Notes: a model not told the origin generated them from the sequence alone. 20,007 nucleotides of DNA from JBMOGA01 sp049318625 (GCA_049318625.1 JBMOGA010000067.1:1-20007), one strand, 5' to 3'. Shown: positions 1 to 7,340, counted from the first letter of the stretch. A program made the numbers and translations.

Positions 1-18
1 CCGCGAAAAGTGTCGGGC

Positions 19-1011
19 TCAAGCGATCGTGCGGATTCGCTCGACCCACTTCTGGCCGGCCGGGAACTCTTTGACGAGATCCTTCACGGTGGCCGAGAAG
101 GCCGCCTTGTCGACCTCGGTGATGACGATGTTCTTCGCCTTCACTTTTTCCAGGATGGCCTTGTCGTCGGCGAGCACCTTGGCCCGGATCTCCGCTTCCA
201 TGTCGCGCGCGGCCTGATCGATCGCCTTCTTGAGATCGGCAGACAGCTTCTGATACTCCGCATCCGCCATCAGGATGCAGTTGTCCTGGATCATGTGCTC
301 GGTCAACGACAAATGCGTGTTGACGTCGAAGATGCCCGAGTTGAACGTCAACGCCGTCGGGTTCTCCTGGCCATCGATCAGCTTCGACTTGAGGGCGGTG
401 AAGACCTCCGGGAACGGCAGCGGCGTCGGCGACGCCCCGAACAGCTCGAACGTCCGCTTCCACAGCGCCGTCTCCGGCACGCGGATCTTGAGGCCCTTCA
501 TGTCGGCCGGCGCCTTGACGACCTTGTTGCAGGACAGCATGCGCGGCATCCGCGGGATCGATGCCAGCGTCCGCAGCTTGGCGGTCTTGGCGATGTCGTC
601 CGCGTACTCCTGGCGCATCGTATCCCACACGCGATCCTTGTGCGGGACGTCCTTGAACAGATAGGGGTGGGTCCAGACCTCGGCCGGCTTGTACCAGCCG
701 GCGAGCAGGCCCTGGCCGGGGCTCGCGACGTGGATCGCCCCCTGCAGCAGGCCTTCCACGTGCTCGCGCTCGCCGCCGAGCGAGCCGGCGTGATGGGTCG
801 TCAGCTTGATCTGACCTTTCGTGATCTCGCCGACGCGCTTGCCGAAGAAGTCGAGCGATTGCGCGATGAAATCGGACGGCGGCGTTGCCGACGCGCCGAT
901 CCACGCCATCTGCTGCGCGCGCAGCACGGCTGGCGCGAACACGAGGCCGGCGGCGCCCGCCAATCCACCCATCACCGTGCGTCGGCTCGGGTTGTAGGTC
1001 TTGCCTGTCAT
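19..1011 (-). CDS. TRAP transporter solute-binding protein (DctP family)
   Basis: Periplasmic binding subunit of a tripartite ATP-independent transporter, which captures an organic or sugar acid and hands it to the DctQ/DctM membrane subunits. The 330-residue product begins with a twin-arginine-like leader (RR at 10-11, hydrophobic stretch to about 27, cleavage probably near 32), suggesting Tat export. Family marks are the GLKIRVPE motif at 173-180, whose Arg177 is the usual carboxylate-binding arginine, and the DGQENP motif at 213-218. The ATG at 1011 is chosen because AGGAGG lies 7-8 nt upstream; the reading frame stays open further upstream but overlaps the RuBisCO-like gene. It is 52 bp downstream of that gene on the same strand, so co-transcription is likely. 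DctQ/DctM would be expected beyond the left edge. The ligand cannot be read from the sequence; the neighbours suggest a branched or short sugar acid. Confidence 0.93.
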   Translation of the reverse strand: MTGKTYNPSRRTVMGGLAGAAGLVFAPAVLRAQQMAWIGASATPPSDFIAQSLDFFGKRVGEITKGQIKLTTHHAGSLGGEREHVEGLLQGAIHVASPGQGLLAGWYKPAEVWTHPYLFKDVPHKDRVWDTMRQEYADDIAKTAKLRTLASIPRMPRMLSCNKVVKAPADMKGLKIRVPETALWKRTFELFGASPTPLPFPEVFTALKSKLIDGQENPTALTFNSGIFDVNTHLSLTEHMIQDNCILMADAEYQKLSADLKKAIDQAARDMEAEIRAKVLADDKAILEKVKAKNIVITEVDKAAFSATVKDLVKEFPAGQKWVERIRTIA

Positions 1012-1063
1012 TGAGCATCCTCCTGTGTTGTCGTCAGGCCGCTGATCGGCCCTTTGCGTTGGG

Positions 1064-2332
1064 TCAGGTGCGGTGGCGCACCTTCCCCTGAAACCGTTCG
1101 ATGGCCCGGGCGAGCGGTTGGCTGTCCCGGGCGGCGTCCGCCAGCGGCACGCCCGCCACGGCACTGGCCCAGGCATCCCGCAGCGCCGCAGCCCCCCCCG
1201 CGACGCCGTCCGGATGCGCCATGATCCCGCCACCGGCGGCGAAGATCAGGTCGACCGAGCCGACAGCCGCGAATGTCGGGTGCACTTGCAAAACCGTCTG
1301 TCCGCTGGAGAACACCGGCATGACGCGCGGGTCGTCGGGCTTTTCCTCCGCCAGACACGCCCGCGCCGAGGCGATCACCGAGGCGTCGTCCTCCGAAAAC
1401 TTGTTGGACAACCCGTTGACGTGGATATGGTCGGCACCCGCCAGCCGGTAGATCCGCTGGAACACGCGAAAATCGAAACCGAGCATCGGCGCGCGCGTGA
1501 AGGCACCCCAGCCGTTGCGATGGCCATGGATGGCCAGCGGACAGTCGCGCCGCAGCGCCGCCAGCGCGACGGGCCCGACCCAGTTCAGCGAAACCATCGC
1601 GCAGGTGCCGCCGGCCGCCGCGATCAGCTCGACCCGGCGCCGCATCTCGTCGAGCTCGCCGGTGATGTTGAACGCATACATAATGCGCCGCCCGGTGCGA
1701 TCCGCATGATCCCTGAGCACCCGCATGACCGCCCCGACCCGCGTCTCGATGGGCGAATAGGGCGGCGACGCGATCAACTCGTCGTCCTTGACGAAGTCGA
1801 GCTTCCCGTCCGCCATCTTGCCGACGAGTTCGGCCGTCTCGGCGGGCGTCAGCCCGACACTCGGCTTGATGATGGTGCCGATGAGCGGGCGCCCGTGAAC
1901 GCCGGTCAACGTGCGCGTGCCGGCGATCCCGTGTCGAGGACCCGGATAAGCGGCCTGAAATGCGGACGGAAGCTCCACGTCGACCACCCGCAGACCCGAC
2001 AGCTCGCCGAGTTCACTGAGATTGCCCGAGATGGTCGCCAGCAGATTGGGCAGGCTCGGCCCGACGTTCTCGAGCGGCCAAGAGACAACGACGCGCGCCC
2101 GCGTATAGCGCCCGGTCGGCGATGGCTTTGCACCCGGAAGCGAGGGCGTATCCACCTCGCCGATGGCCTCGCACGACTCGACCTCGGCGGCATGCCGCGC
2201 CGTCAGCGCAGCCGTCTCTCCGGCGATTTCGATGAACGTTCCCGTCGACTGTTCGCCCGCGATGGCCGCAGCCGCGGCAGCCGCGGTCAGCGGTGTCTCG
2301 ACGAGGTACGTCGCGCGGATGCGCTCGGCCAC
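1064..2332 (-). CDS. RuBisCO-like protein (form IV), candidate 3-oxo-isoapionate-4-phosphate decarboxylase or transcarboxylase/hydrolase
   Basis: RuBisCO large-subunit superfamily, about 422 residues, shorter than true form I enzymes (about 475). Numbering from the GTG start, the active-site set is largely kept: Glu27 and Thr32 in GEQSTGTF (RuBisCO E60/T65), Asn104 (N123), Lys156 in IIKPSVG (K175), the carbamylation and metal motif KDDE at 182-185 (K201/D203/E204), His271-Arg272 (H294/R295), His304 (H327), Lys311 in the loop-6 position (K334), Ser343 (S379) and GGG at 367-369. The residue matching K177 is Ser158, so a true CO2-fixing RuBisCO is unlikely. Such proteins next to DUF1537 kinases are known in D-apionate breakdown (OiaX decarboxylase, OiaT transcarboxylase/hydrolase); that role is inferred here. 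GTG at 2332 is preferred over TTG at 2338 because GGAGG sits 7 nt before the GTG but directly abuts the TTG. Confidence 0.9.
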   Translation of the reverse strand: MAERIRATYLVETPLTAAAAAAAIAGEQSTGTFIEIAGETAALTARHAAEVESCEAIGEVDTPSLPGAKPSPTGRYTRARVVVSWPLENVGPSLPNLLATISGNLSELGELSGLRVVDVELPSAFQAAYPGPRHGIAGTRTLTGVHGRPLIGTIIKPSVGLTPAETAELVGKMADGKLDFVKDDELIASPPYSPIETRVGAVMRVLRDHADRTGRRIMYAFNITGELDEMRRRVELIAAAGGTCAMVSLNWVGPVALAALRRDCPLAIHGHRNGWGAFTRAPMLGFDFRVFQRIYRLAGADHIHVNGLSNKFSEDDASVIASARACLAEEKPDDPRVMPVFSSGQTVLQVHPTFAAVGSVDLIFAAGGGIMAHPDGVAGGAAALRDAWASAVAGVPLADAARDSQPLARAIERFQGKVRHRT

Positions 2333-2387
2333 GGGCAATCCTCCACGGGCGCGCTCTGACGGCTCACCTCAAGCGGACGAATGGTCG

Positions 2388-2404
2388 TATGATGACTCAT
2401 CATA
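2388..2404. promoter_or_regulatory. Perfect 17-bp palindrome, probable GntR operator for the RuBisCO-like operon
   Basis: TATGATGACTCATCATA is a perfect palindrome around a central C. It lies in the divergent region between the RuBisCO-like gene and the GntR regulator. Reading toward the RuBisCO-like gene, a good -35 hexamer (TTGACT, complement of 2404-2409) touches its edge, and the palindrome fills the spacer before any -10 (none is strong). A bound protein would block RNA polymerase. AT-rich palindromes of this size are usual for FCD-type GntR regulators. Assignment to the neighbouring regulator is inference. Confidence 0.65.
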
Positions 2405-2524
2405 GTCAAGATCGCGAGCCGGCACGCTGAGCAGCCATGCGCGTGCATCTGGGGGCGCACGCATGATATGTCGGTCGGGAGCGAGTCCGGCCGATCTAGC
2501 GGCTCGCTATTTCTGCTCAAGTGA

Positions 2525-2541
2525 TCATACCATATGACCAT
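2525..2541. promoter_or_regulatory. Second operator-like site overlapping the gntR start codon
   Basis: TCATA-CCA-TATGA (2525-2537) is an inverted repeat. The complement of 2531-2541 (ATGGTCATATG) matches 10 of 11 bases of ATGGTCGTATG at 2381-2391, so the two sites are related and face each other. The site covers the ATG of the regulator at 2534, consistent with autoregulation. Confidence 0.45.
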
Positions 2542-3325
2542 CATGGATACCCTTCGCGACAAGAGCCTCGACGACGACGACCGCCCGCGGGACCGCGTGG
2601 CCAAGCTGTCGCGCGTCGACGTCGTCATCGAACACGTCAAGCAGCAGATCTCCGAAGGCACGTGGCCACCGGGCGCCCGCTTGCCCAACGAGAACGAGGT
2701 GGCCAAAACTCTGGGCGTTAGCCGCACGCCGGTGCGCGAGGCCATGAAGGTGCTGTCGTCGGCCGGTCTTCTTGAGACACGGCAGGGACAGGGCACATTC
2801 GTCCGCTCCCGGATCTCGACCTCGACACTGCAGTTGGCGCTCTTCCATCTCCACCTCGAGGCCACGACCCCGCAGAAGCTCATGGAGGTGCGCGAGTTGT
2901 TCGAGGCAGCGTGCGTCGAGCTGGCGTCCGAGCGGCGCACCAATGACGACATCGTGGCCATGAGCGAAGCGGTGCGCCGGCTGCGCGCCGTTGCCGAAGC
3001 CATGCCCCTCGACCGCACGGCGGCCCTGGAGGCCGACCTCGACTTCCACCGGGCGGTCTACGCGGCGACCCACAACGAGCTCATCGAGGCGATCGCCAAC
3101 CTGATGCTGCAGATGATCGCGCCCTATGTCGCCAAGTCGCACGAGGCCGGTCAGCTGAGCCAGAGCATCGCGCTGCATGAGATGATGCTCGAGGAAATCA
3201 TCAATCCGACCCGCGGCGCGCACAAACGCATTCGCAGCGTGCGGGCCAATATGGACCACTTCCGCAAAACACTCGAACTGACCGCCGAGAAGCGCCAGCG
3301 GCCGTCCGGCGAGGACAAGTCGTGA
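2534..3325 (+). CDS. GntR family transcriptional regulator with FCD ligand domain
   Basis: Local regulator of 263 residues. An N-terminal winged helix-turn-helix spans about 27-92, with the recognition region NEVAKTLGVSRTPVREAMKV at 54-73 and the wing GQGTFVR at 85-91. The C-terminal FCD domain spans about 112-250 and contains the DFHRAVY motif at 170-176 and further histidines at 215 and 242 that fit the metal/ligand site of the family. It is transcribed divergently from the RuBisCO-like/TRAP operon and overlaps the kinase gene by GTGA, so it probably controls both arms in response to a sugar-acid intermediate. No clear Shine-Dalgarno precedes the ATG at 2534; a second ATG at 2543 is possible. 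Family assignment is firm; the effector is unknown. Confidence 0.94.
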   Translation: MTIMDTLRDKSLDDDDRPRDRVAKLSRVDVVIEHVKQQISEGTWPPGARLPNENEVAKTLGVSRTPVREAMKVLSSAGLLETRQGQGTFVRSRISTSTLQLALFHLHLEATTPQKLMEVRELFEAACVELASERRTNDDIVAMSEAVRRLRAVAEAMPLDRTAALEADLDFHRAVYAATHNELIEAIANLMLQMIAPYVAKSHEAGQLSQSIALHEMMLEEIINPTRGAHKRIRSVRANMDHFRKTLELTAEKRQRPSGEDKS

Positions 3326-4641
3326 ACCGCGCCGCGCTCGCCTTCTACGGCGATGACTTCACCGGCTCGTCCGAGAACTTCGCCCAGGCCTGCCGCGGCG
3401 GCCTGACGGGCCGGCTCTTCTTCGAGACGACCGACCCGGCCCGCGTCCTGCACGCGGCGCGCGGGCTCGACGTCGTCGGAATCGCCGGCACCTCCCGCGC
3501 CCAGTCTCCGCAGGAGATGGCCCAGTCGCTGCCGCCCGCCTTCGCGGCCCTGGCCGCCGTCGGCGCGCGCCTCGTCCAGTACAAAGTCTGCTCGACCTTC
3601 GATTCCGCGCCGGGCATCGGCAATTTCGCAACCGTGCTCGAGATCGCCCGTCGCTACTGGCCGGATGCCATCGTTCCCGTTTTGCCCGCAACCCCGTCGT
3701 TCGGGCGCCACACCGCGTTTTCCAATCACTTCTCCCGCCATCAGGGCGAGATCCTCCGTCTCGATCGCAATCCGGCTCTGGTCGATCATCCGTCGACGCC
3801 GATGCGGGAGGCCGATCTGAGGCGCCATCTGATGGCACTCGGGTGCCCGCAGGTCGCCGCCATCCACCTGCCCGAACTCATGCGCCCGGACGACGCGCTC
3901 GCCGCATTGATTGCCGAGCGCGGTGCCAGCGGCACGCCGGTCGTTCTCGATACGGTGACCGAGGACGAACTGTTCCACGCCGCCTCGGCGATCTGGCGCC
4001 TTTCGGCGACGTCGTCCGTTTTTGCCCTTGCCGCGCAGGGCCTCGCCCACGGCATCGGCCGGGCGGCGAGCGCCGCACGGCCGCCTCAGCCCGCGGCGGA
4101 ATCGAGCTGCGCGATACTCCCAGCGGTCGACCGCCTGCTTGTCATCTCGGGCAGCTGCGCCGTCCAAACGGGCCGCCAGCTTGCGGCCGCCGAGGCGGCC
4201 GGCTGGTGCATGGTGGAGATTCCGGCCGCTGCGGTTCGATCCGAAGCGGCCGCCCACGGCGTTGCCGAACAACTTGGCGCGACGATCGATGCCGCCCTCG
4301 TGGCCGGCCGATCGGTTGCCGCCTATACCGCCCGCGGCGCCGCCACCCTGCCCCCCGATGCGGCCCGCACGCGTGCCCTCGGGGCGTTGATGGCCGATCT
4401 GTTCCGGCGCGCCGTGCGCTCAGGCGTCCGCCGCGTCTGTTTCTCCGGCGGCGACAGCTCCAGTTACGCCATGACGCACAGCGGTGCCGACGCTCTGGAC
4501 CTTGCGCACTTCGACGCCGCCCAGAGCTGTCACGTCTTCCGCCTCGCCGCCCGCGACGAGATCGACGGCACCGAAGTGCTGCTCAAGGGCGGCCAGGTCG
4601 GCGCCGACACGTTCTTCCTGGATGCGCGCGGCCGGCGCTGA
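3322..4641 (+). CDS. Four-carbon acid sugar kinase family protein (DUF1537), candidate 3-oxo-isoapionate kinase
   Basis: ATP-dependent sugar-acid kinase of 439 residues, a usual family length. The N-terminal substrate domain opens with FYGDDFTGSSE at 8-18, a variant of the family ADDLTGA motif. The C-terminal nucleotide domain shows VISGSC at 274-279, the GGDSSSYA motif at 376-383 (usual GGDTS) and LKGGQVG at 421-427 (usual KSGNFG). The GTG start overlaps the regulator's stop by 4 nt, indicating translational coupling. Characterised members phosphorylate four-carbon acids (OtnK, DtnK/LtnK types) or 3-oxo-isoapionate (OiaK). Beside a RuBisCO-like gene the OiaK role is the best guess, since it would supply the phosphorylated substrate. 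The gene ends 3 bp before the convergent TerB-like gene, leaving no room for an ordinary terminator. Confidence 0.9.
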   Translation: MNRAALAFYGDDFTGSSENFAQACRGGLTGRLFFETTDPARVLHAARGLDVVGIAGTSRAQSPQEMAQSLPPAFAALAAVGARLVQYKVCSTFDSAPGIGNFATVLEIARRYWPDAIVPVLPATPSFGRHTAFSNHFSRHQGEILRLDRNPALVDHPSTPMREADLRRHLMALGCPQVAAIHLPELMRPDDALAALIAERGASGTPVVLDTVTEDELFHAASAIWRLSATSSVFALAAQGLAHGIGRAASAARPPQPAAESSCAILPAVDRLLVISGSCAVQTGRQLAAAEAAGWCMVEIPAAAVRSEAAAHGVAEQLGATIDAALVAGRSVAAYTARGAATLPPDAARTRALGALMADLFRRAVRSGVRRVCFSGGDSSSYAMTHSGADALDLAHFDAAQSCHVFRLAARDEIDGTEVLLKGGQVGADTFFLDARGRR

Positions 4642-4644
4642 TCG

Positions 4645-5058
4645 TCACACCAACTGGTGCCGGGCCTTGGCGGCCCGCTCGAGCGCCGCCGCGACCAGCG
4701 GCTCGATCTCGAGCTTGTCCGCGAGCAGCTCGAGGAAGCGCGACTCCTCCACCTTGACCTTCATATCGGTGGCGGCCACTTCGGCAGCCAGCACGTAGGC
4801 GGTCTCCCGCAGATGAGGCGGCAGCGCATCGCGAATGAGGTCCAGCACCTTGTCGAGCCCGCTCGCCCCGGCCAGCACCCGCCCGCACGCCTGCGCTTCG
4901 TCGGCGAGCCAGTCCTTGTCGTAGGTCGTGAACGCCGGCAGCTGGCGCACGATCGATCCGATCCGATCGAGTTCGCTGTCGGCGATGGCGCGGTCGACCG
5001 CCGAGGTCGTGACCATGGCGTAGATCAAGGCTTCGTCGGCGGCGAGTCGGCGGGTCAT
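4645..5058 (-). CDS. TerB-like (tellurite resistance TerB family) protein
   Basis: A 137-residue, all-helical, soluble acidic protein resembling the TerB fold. An N-terminal helix pair (EALIYAMVTTSAVDRAIADS, 9-28) has the conserved pattern in which an acidic loop follows the first helix, and the C-terminal half (AAEVAATDMKVKVEESRFLE, 90-109) repeats that helix-acidic loop-helix pattern. TerB-family domains bind metal and occur in stress and envelope-associated systems, but single-domain proteins like this one mostly lack a known function. A GGAGGA lies about 10 nt before the ATG at 5058. No other ter gene is nearby, so a tellurite role should not be assumed. It converges on the DUF1537 kinase. 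Confidence 0.75.
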   Translation of the reverse strand: MTRRLAADEALIYAMVTTSAVDRAIADSELDRIGSIVRQLPAFTTYDKDWLADEAQACGRVLAGASGLDKVLDLIRDALPPHLRETAYVLAAEVAATDMKVKVEESRFLELLADKLEIEPLVAAALERAAKARHQLV

Positions 5059-5268
5059 ACAGGCAGGTCCTCCGGTTGATCAGCTTACCCATGTCGTGTG
5101 CCGGGAACCGCTTCGCAAGCCCACCGCCCCGAAACGGTTCTGGCCCGCCCTCCACCCGCCGCCAAGCGTCGCGGCGACCACTGCAAGCGGTGCCGGGCAT
5201 GCGCCGCACGGTTCTGCCCGCGCCGTCGCGCGACTGAGGGGCATGGCGCGGCCGGGAGAAAATGGTTA

Positions 5269-5333
5269 CTAGGGCAATATCCGATCCGATGGAACCGCGA
5301 TGGTGGTGCGAGGATCGGACACGTTTGCCCTAG
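5269..5333. repeat. CTAG-bounded inverted repeat (first of a pair)
   Basis: The left arm CTAGGGCAATATCCGATCC (5269-5287) pairs with the right arm at 5312-5333, which reads GGATCGGA, then a small bulge, then TTGCCCTAG. The structure would be a long hairpin beginning and ending with CTAG. It lies in the gene-free stretch 5059-5440, about 110 bp before lysK. No T-run follows, so it is not an ordinary terminator. It looks like an intergenic palindromic repeat of the kind common in rhizobial genomes. Confidence 0.7.
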
Positions 5334-5343
5334 TCGATTGAAA

Positions 5344-5408
5344 CTAGAGCATCTCTCGATCCCACGGGACCGCCTCCGGCGACCATGGGTCGGTTGAAGA
5401 TGCTCTAG
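5344..5408. repeat. CTAG-bounded inverted repeat (second of a pair)
   Basis: The arms CTAGAGCATCT (5344-5354) and AGATGCTCTAG (5398-5408) are perfectly complementary, with imperfect pairing continuing inward (CGATCCCACGG against CCATGGGTCGG). The element is 65 bp, the same length as the one 10 bp upstream, and shares its CTAG ends but not its inner sequence. It ends 32 bp before the lysK ATG and so may be transcribed as part of the lysK leader. Confidence 0.7.
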
Positions 5409-5440
5409 GTTCGCCGCCCTGCGAGACCAGAGCCGCCGCC

Positions 5441-7051
5441 ATGACCCGAGACTTCACGCCCGAGATCCGCGCCGCCAGCGCCACGGCCAAGGCTTGGCCG
5501 TTCGAGGAGGCGCGCCGCCTGATCCAGCGGCTCGACCGCTTGCCGGGCGGGCGGGAAAAGACGGTCATCTTCGAAACGGGCTACGGCCCGTCCGGCCTTC
5601 CCCACATCGGCACGTTCGGCGAAGTGGCGCGCACCACCATGGTGCGGACCGCGTTCGAGCTGCTGACCGAAGGCCGCCGCAAGACCCGCCTCATCTGTTT
5701 CTCGGACGACATGGACGGCTTGCGCAAGGTGCCGGACAACGTGCCGAACCGCGAGTTGCTGGCGACCGCGCTCAACAAGCCGCTGACCGCCGTCCCCGAC
5801 CCCTTCGGCACGCACGAGAGCTTCGCCCATCACAACAACGCGCGGCTCAAGGCGTTTCTCGACCAGTTCGGGTTCGAGCACGAGTTCTTCTCGGCGACCA
5901 CCTGCTACCGCTCGGGCATGATGGATGCGACGCTGCTCAAGATGCTCGCCTGTTACGATGCCATCATGGACATTCTCCTGCCGACACTCGGACCGGAGCG
6001 CCGCGCCACCTATTCGCCGTTTCTGCCGGTCTGCCCGCGGACCGGCCGCGTGCTGCAGGTGCCGATGATCGAGCGCAACGTCGCCGCCGGCACTGTCGTC
6101 TATCTCGATCCCGAGACCGGGAAGAAGGTCGAGACGCCCGTCACCGGCGGCCGCGTCAAGTGCCAGTGGAAGGCCGACTGGGCCATGCGCTGGACGGCCC
6201 TCGGCGTCGACTACGAGATGGCGGGCAAGGACCTGATCGACAGCGTCACGCTGTCCTCCAAGATCTGCAAGGCGCTCGGCGGCGTCCCGCCCGAAGGCTT
6301 CAATTACGAATTGTTTCTCGACGAGCGCGGCGAAAAGATTTCCAAGTCCAAGGGCAACGGCCTGACGATCGAGGATTGGCTGACCTACGCCAGCCCCGAG
6401 AGCCTGTCGCTCTTCATGTTCCAGAAGCCGAAGAGCGCCAAGCGGCTCTATTTCGACGTGATCCCGCGCGCCGTCGACGAATACCTTCAGTTCGTCGCCG
6501 CCTATCCGGGGCAGGCGCCGGCGCAACAGCTCGACAACCCGGTCTGGCATATCCACAGCGGTAATCCGCCAGCGGCCGAACTTCCGATCACGTTCGGTCT
6601 TCTGCTCAATCTGGTCTCGGCCTCCAATGCCGAGGACAAGGCCCAACTGTGGGGCTTCATTCGCAAATATGCGGAAGGCGCTACGCCCGATCGCTTCCCC
6701 ATGCTGGACCATCTGGCCGGCTATGCGGTCGCCTACTACCACGCCTTCGAGAAGCCGAAGAAGGTGTACCGTCCGGCAACGGAGCAGGAGCGGGTGGCGC
6801 TCGTGGCGCTCGACGCCCTGTTGGCCGCCGCCCCCGCCGACGCCAACGCCGAGACGCTTCAGAACATGGTCTACGAGGCCGGCAAATCGAACGGCTTCGC
6901 CGAGAACCTTCGCGACTGGTTCAAGGCCATCTACGAGGTTCTGCTCGGCGCCTCTCAAGGGCCCCGCTTCGGCGGTTTCATCGAACTCTACGGTATCCCC
7001 GAGACGCGCGCCCTGATCGCCAAGGGATTGGCGGGCGAACTCGCTCGATAG
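5441..7051 (+). CDS. lysK: Lysine--tRNA ligase, class I (LysRS1)
   Basis: Cytoplasmic enzyme that charges tRNA-Lys with lysine, in the class I form found in archaea and many Alphaproteobacteria rather than the class II LysS. The product is 536 residues, a normal length. The HIGH-type motif is HIGT at 55-58 within GPSGLPHIGTFGE. The KMSKS-type motif is KISKSKG at 299-305. A Cys-containing segment around residues 164-166 (TTCYRSGMMDATL) and the C-terminal helical anticodon-binding part (about 390-536) follow. The ATG at 5441 is preceded only by a weak purine stretch. The gene stands alone, flanked by roughly 380 bp and 440 bp of gene-free DNA rich in inverted repeats. Confidence 0.97.
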   Translation: MTRDFTPEIRAASATAKAWPFEEARRLIQRLDRLPGGREKTVIFETGYGPSGLPHIGTFGEVARTTMVRTAFELLTEGRRKTRLICFSDDMDGLRKVPDNVPNRELLATALNKPLTAVPDPFGTHESFAHHNNARLKAFLDQFGFEHEFFSATTCYRSGMMDATLLKMLACYDAIMDILLPTLGPERRATYSPFLPVCPRTGRVLQVPMIERNVAAGTVVYLDPETGKKVETPVTGGRVKCQWKADWAMRWTALGVDYEMAGKDLIDSVTLSSKICKALGGVPPEGFNYELFLDERGEKISKSKGNGLTIEDWLTYASPESLSLFMFQKPKSAKRLYFDVIPRAVDEYLQFVAAYPGQAPAQQLDNPVWHIHSGNPPAAELPITFGLLLNLVSASNAEDKAQLWGFIRKYAEGATPDRFPMLDHLAGYAVAYYHAFEKPKKVYRPATEQERVALVALDALLAAAPADANAETLQNMVYEAGKSNGFAENLRDWFKAIYEVLLGASQGPRFGGFIELYGIPETRALIAKGLAGELAR

Positions 7052-7228
7052 CCCGCCCTTCCCCGGGAGGGGGCCGCTTCGCAGACGTCGCAGCGCCGGC
7101 CCGCGTCCAACGGACGTGCCCGGCCGCCCGCAACGGGATAGTCCAACCGGCCGACTTGAAAAGCACGGATCGGACCACCAGAATTCAAGCCGCGAGAGTT
7201 GCCCCCGCAGTCTCGCCTATCGGCCCTG

Positions 7229-7340
7229 GCCGCTGCCGGTCCTCCCCCTTCCGGCAGCGGCAGTCCGATCGTTGTGGGATCGGACCGCGCGAGCCCGCAC
7301 AGGATGTCGGCGCGCGAACCACCCTCGCCGTGCTTTTTTT
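7229..7340 (+). other. Cluster of three hairpins ending in a T-run; candidate structured RNA or terminator region
   Basis: Within the gene-free stretch 7052-7489, three inverted repeats follow each other. First, GCCGCTGCCGG (7229-7239) with its exact complement at 7251-7261. Second, GTCCGATC (7263-7270) with GATCGGAC (7278-7285). Third, CGGCG (7308-7312) with CGCCG (7326-7330), followed by TGC and seven T (7334-7340), a weak intrinsic-terminator form on the plus strand. The arrangement could be the 3' part of the lysK transcript or a separate small RNA. No convincing promoter was seen. The rest of the stretch shows no gene. Confidence 0.45.

Noticed and set aside
1064..2332. True CO2-fixing RuBisCO
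   Set aside because: The K177 equivalent is Ser, the SGG motif is altered, and there is no small subunit, phosphoribulokinase or other Calvin-cycle gene nearby.
1073..2359. 428-codon open frame antisense to the RuBisCO-like gene
   Set aside because: Arg/Asp/His-rich shadow of a gene with conserved active-site motifs.
4645..5058. Tellurite-resistance operon
   Set aside because: Only one TerB-like gene is present and no terC, terD or terE companions are nearby.
5098..5397. 99-codon open frame upstream of lysK
   Set aside because: It runs through both CTAG-bounded inverted repeats, has no ribosome-binding site and a Cys/Arg/Pro composition typical of chance frames.
5405..6958. 517-codon open frame antisense to lysK
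   Set aside because: Low-complexity Gly/Arg/Val composition; the plus strand has HIGH- and KMSKS-type motifs of LysRS1.
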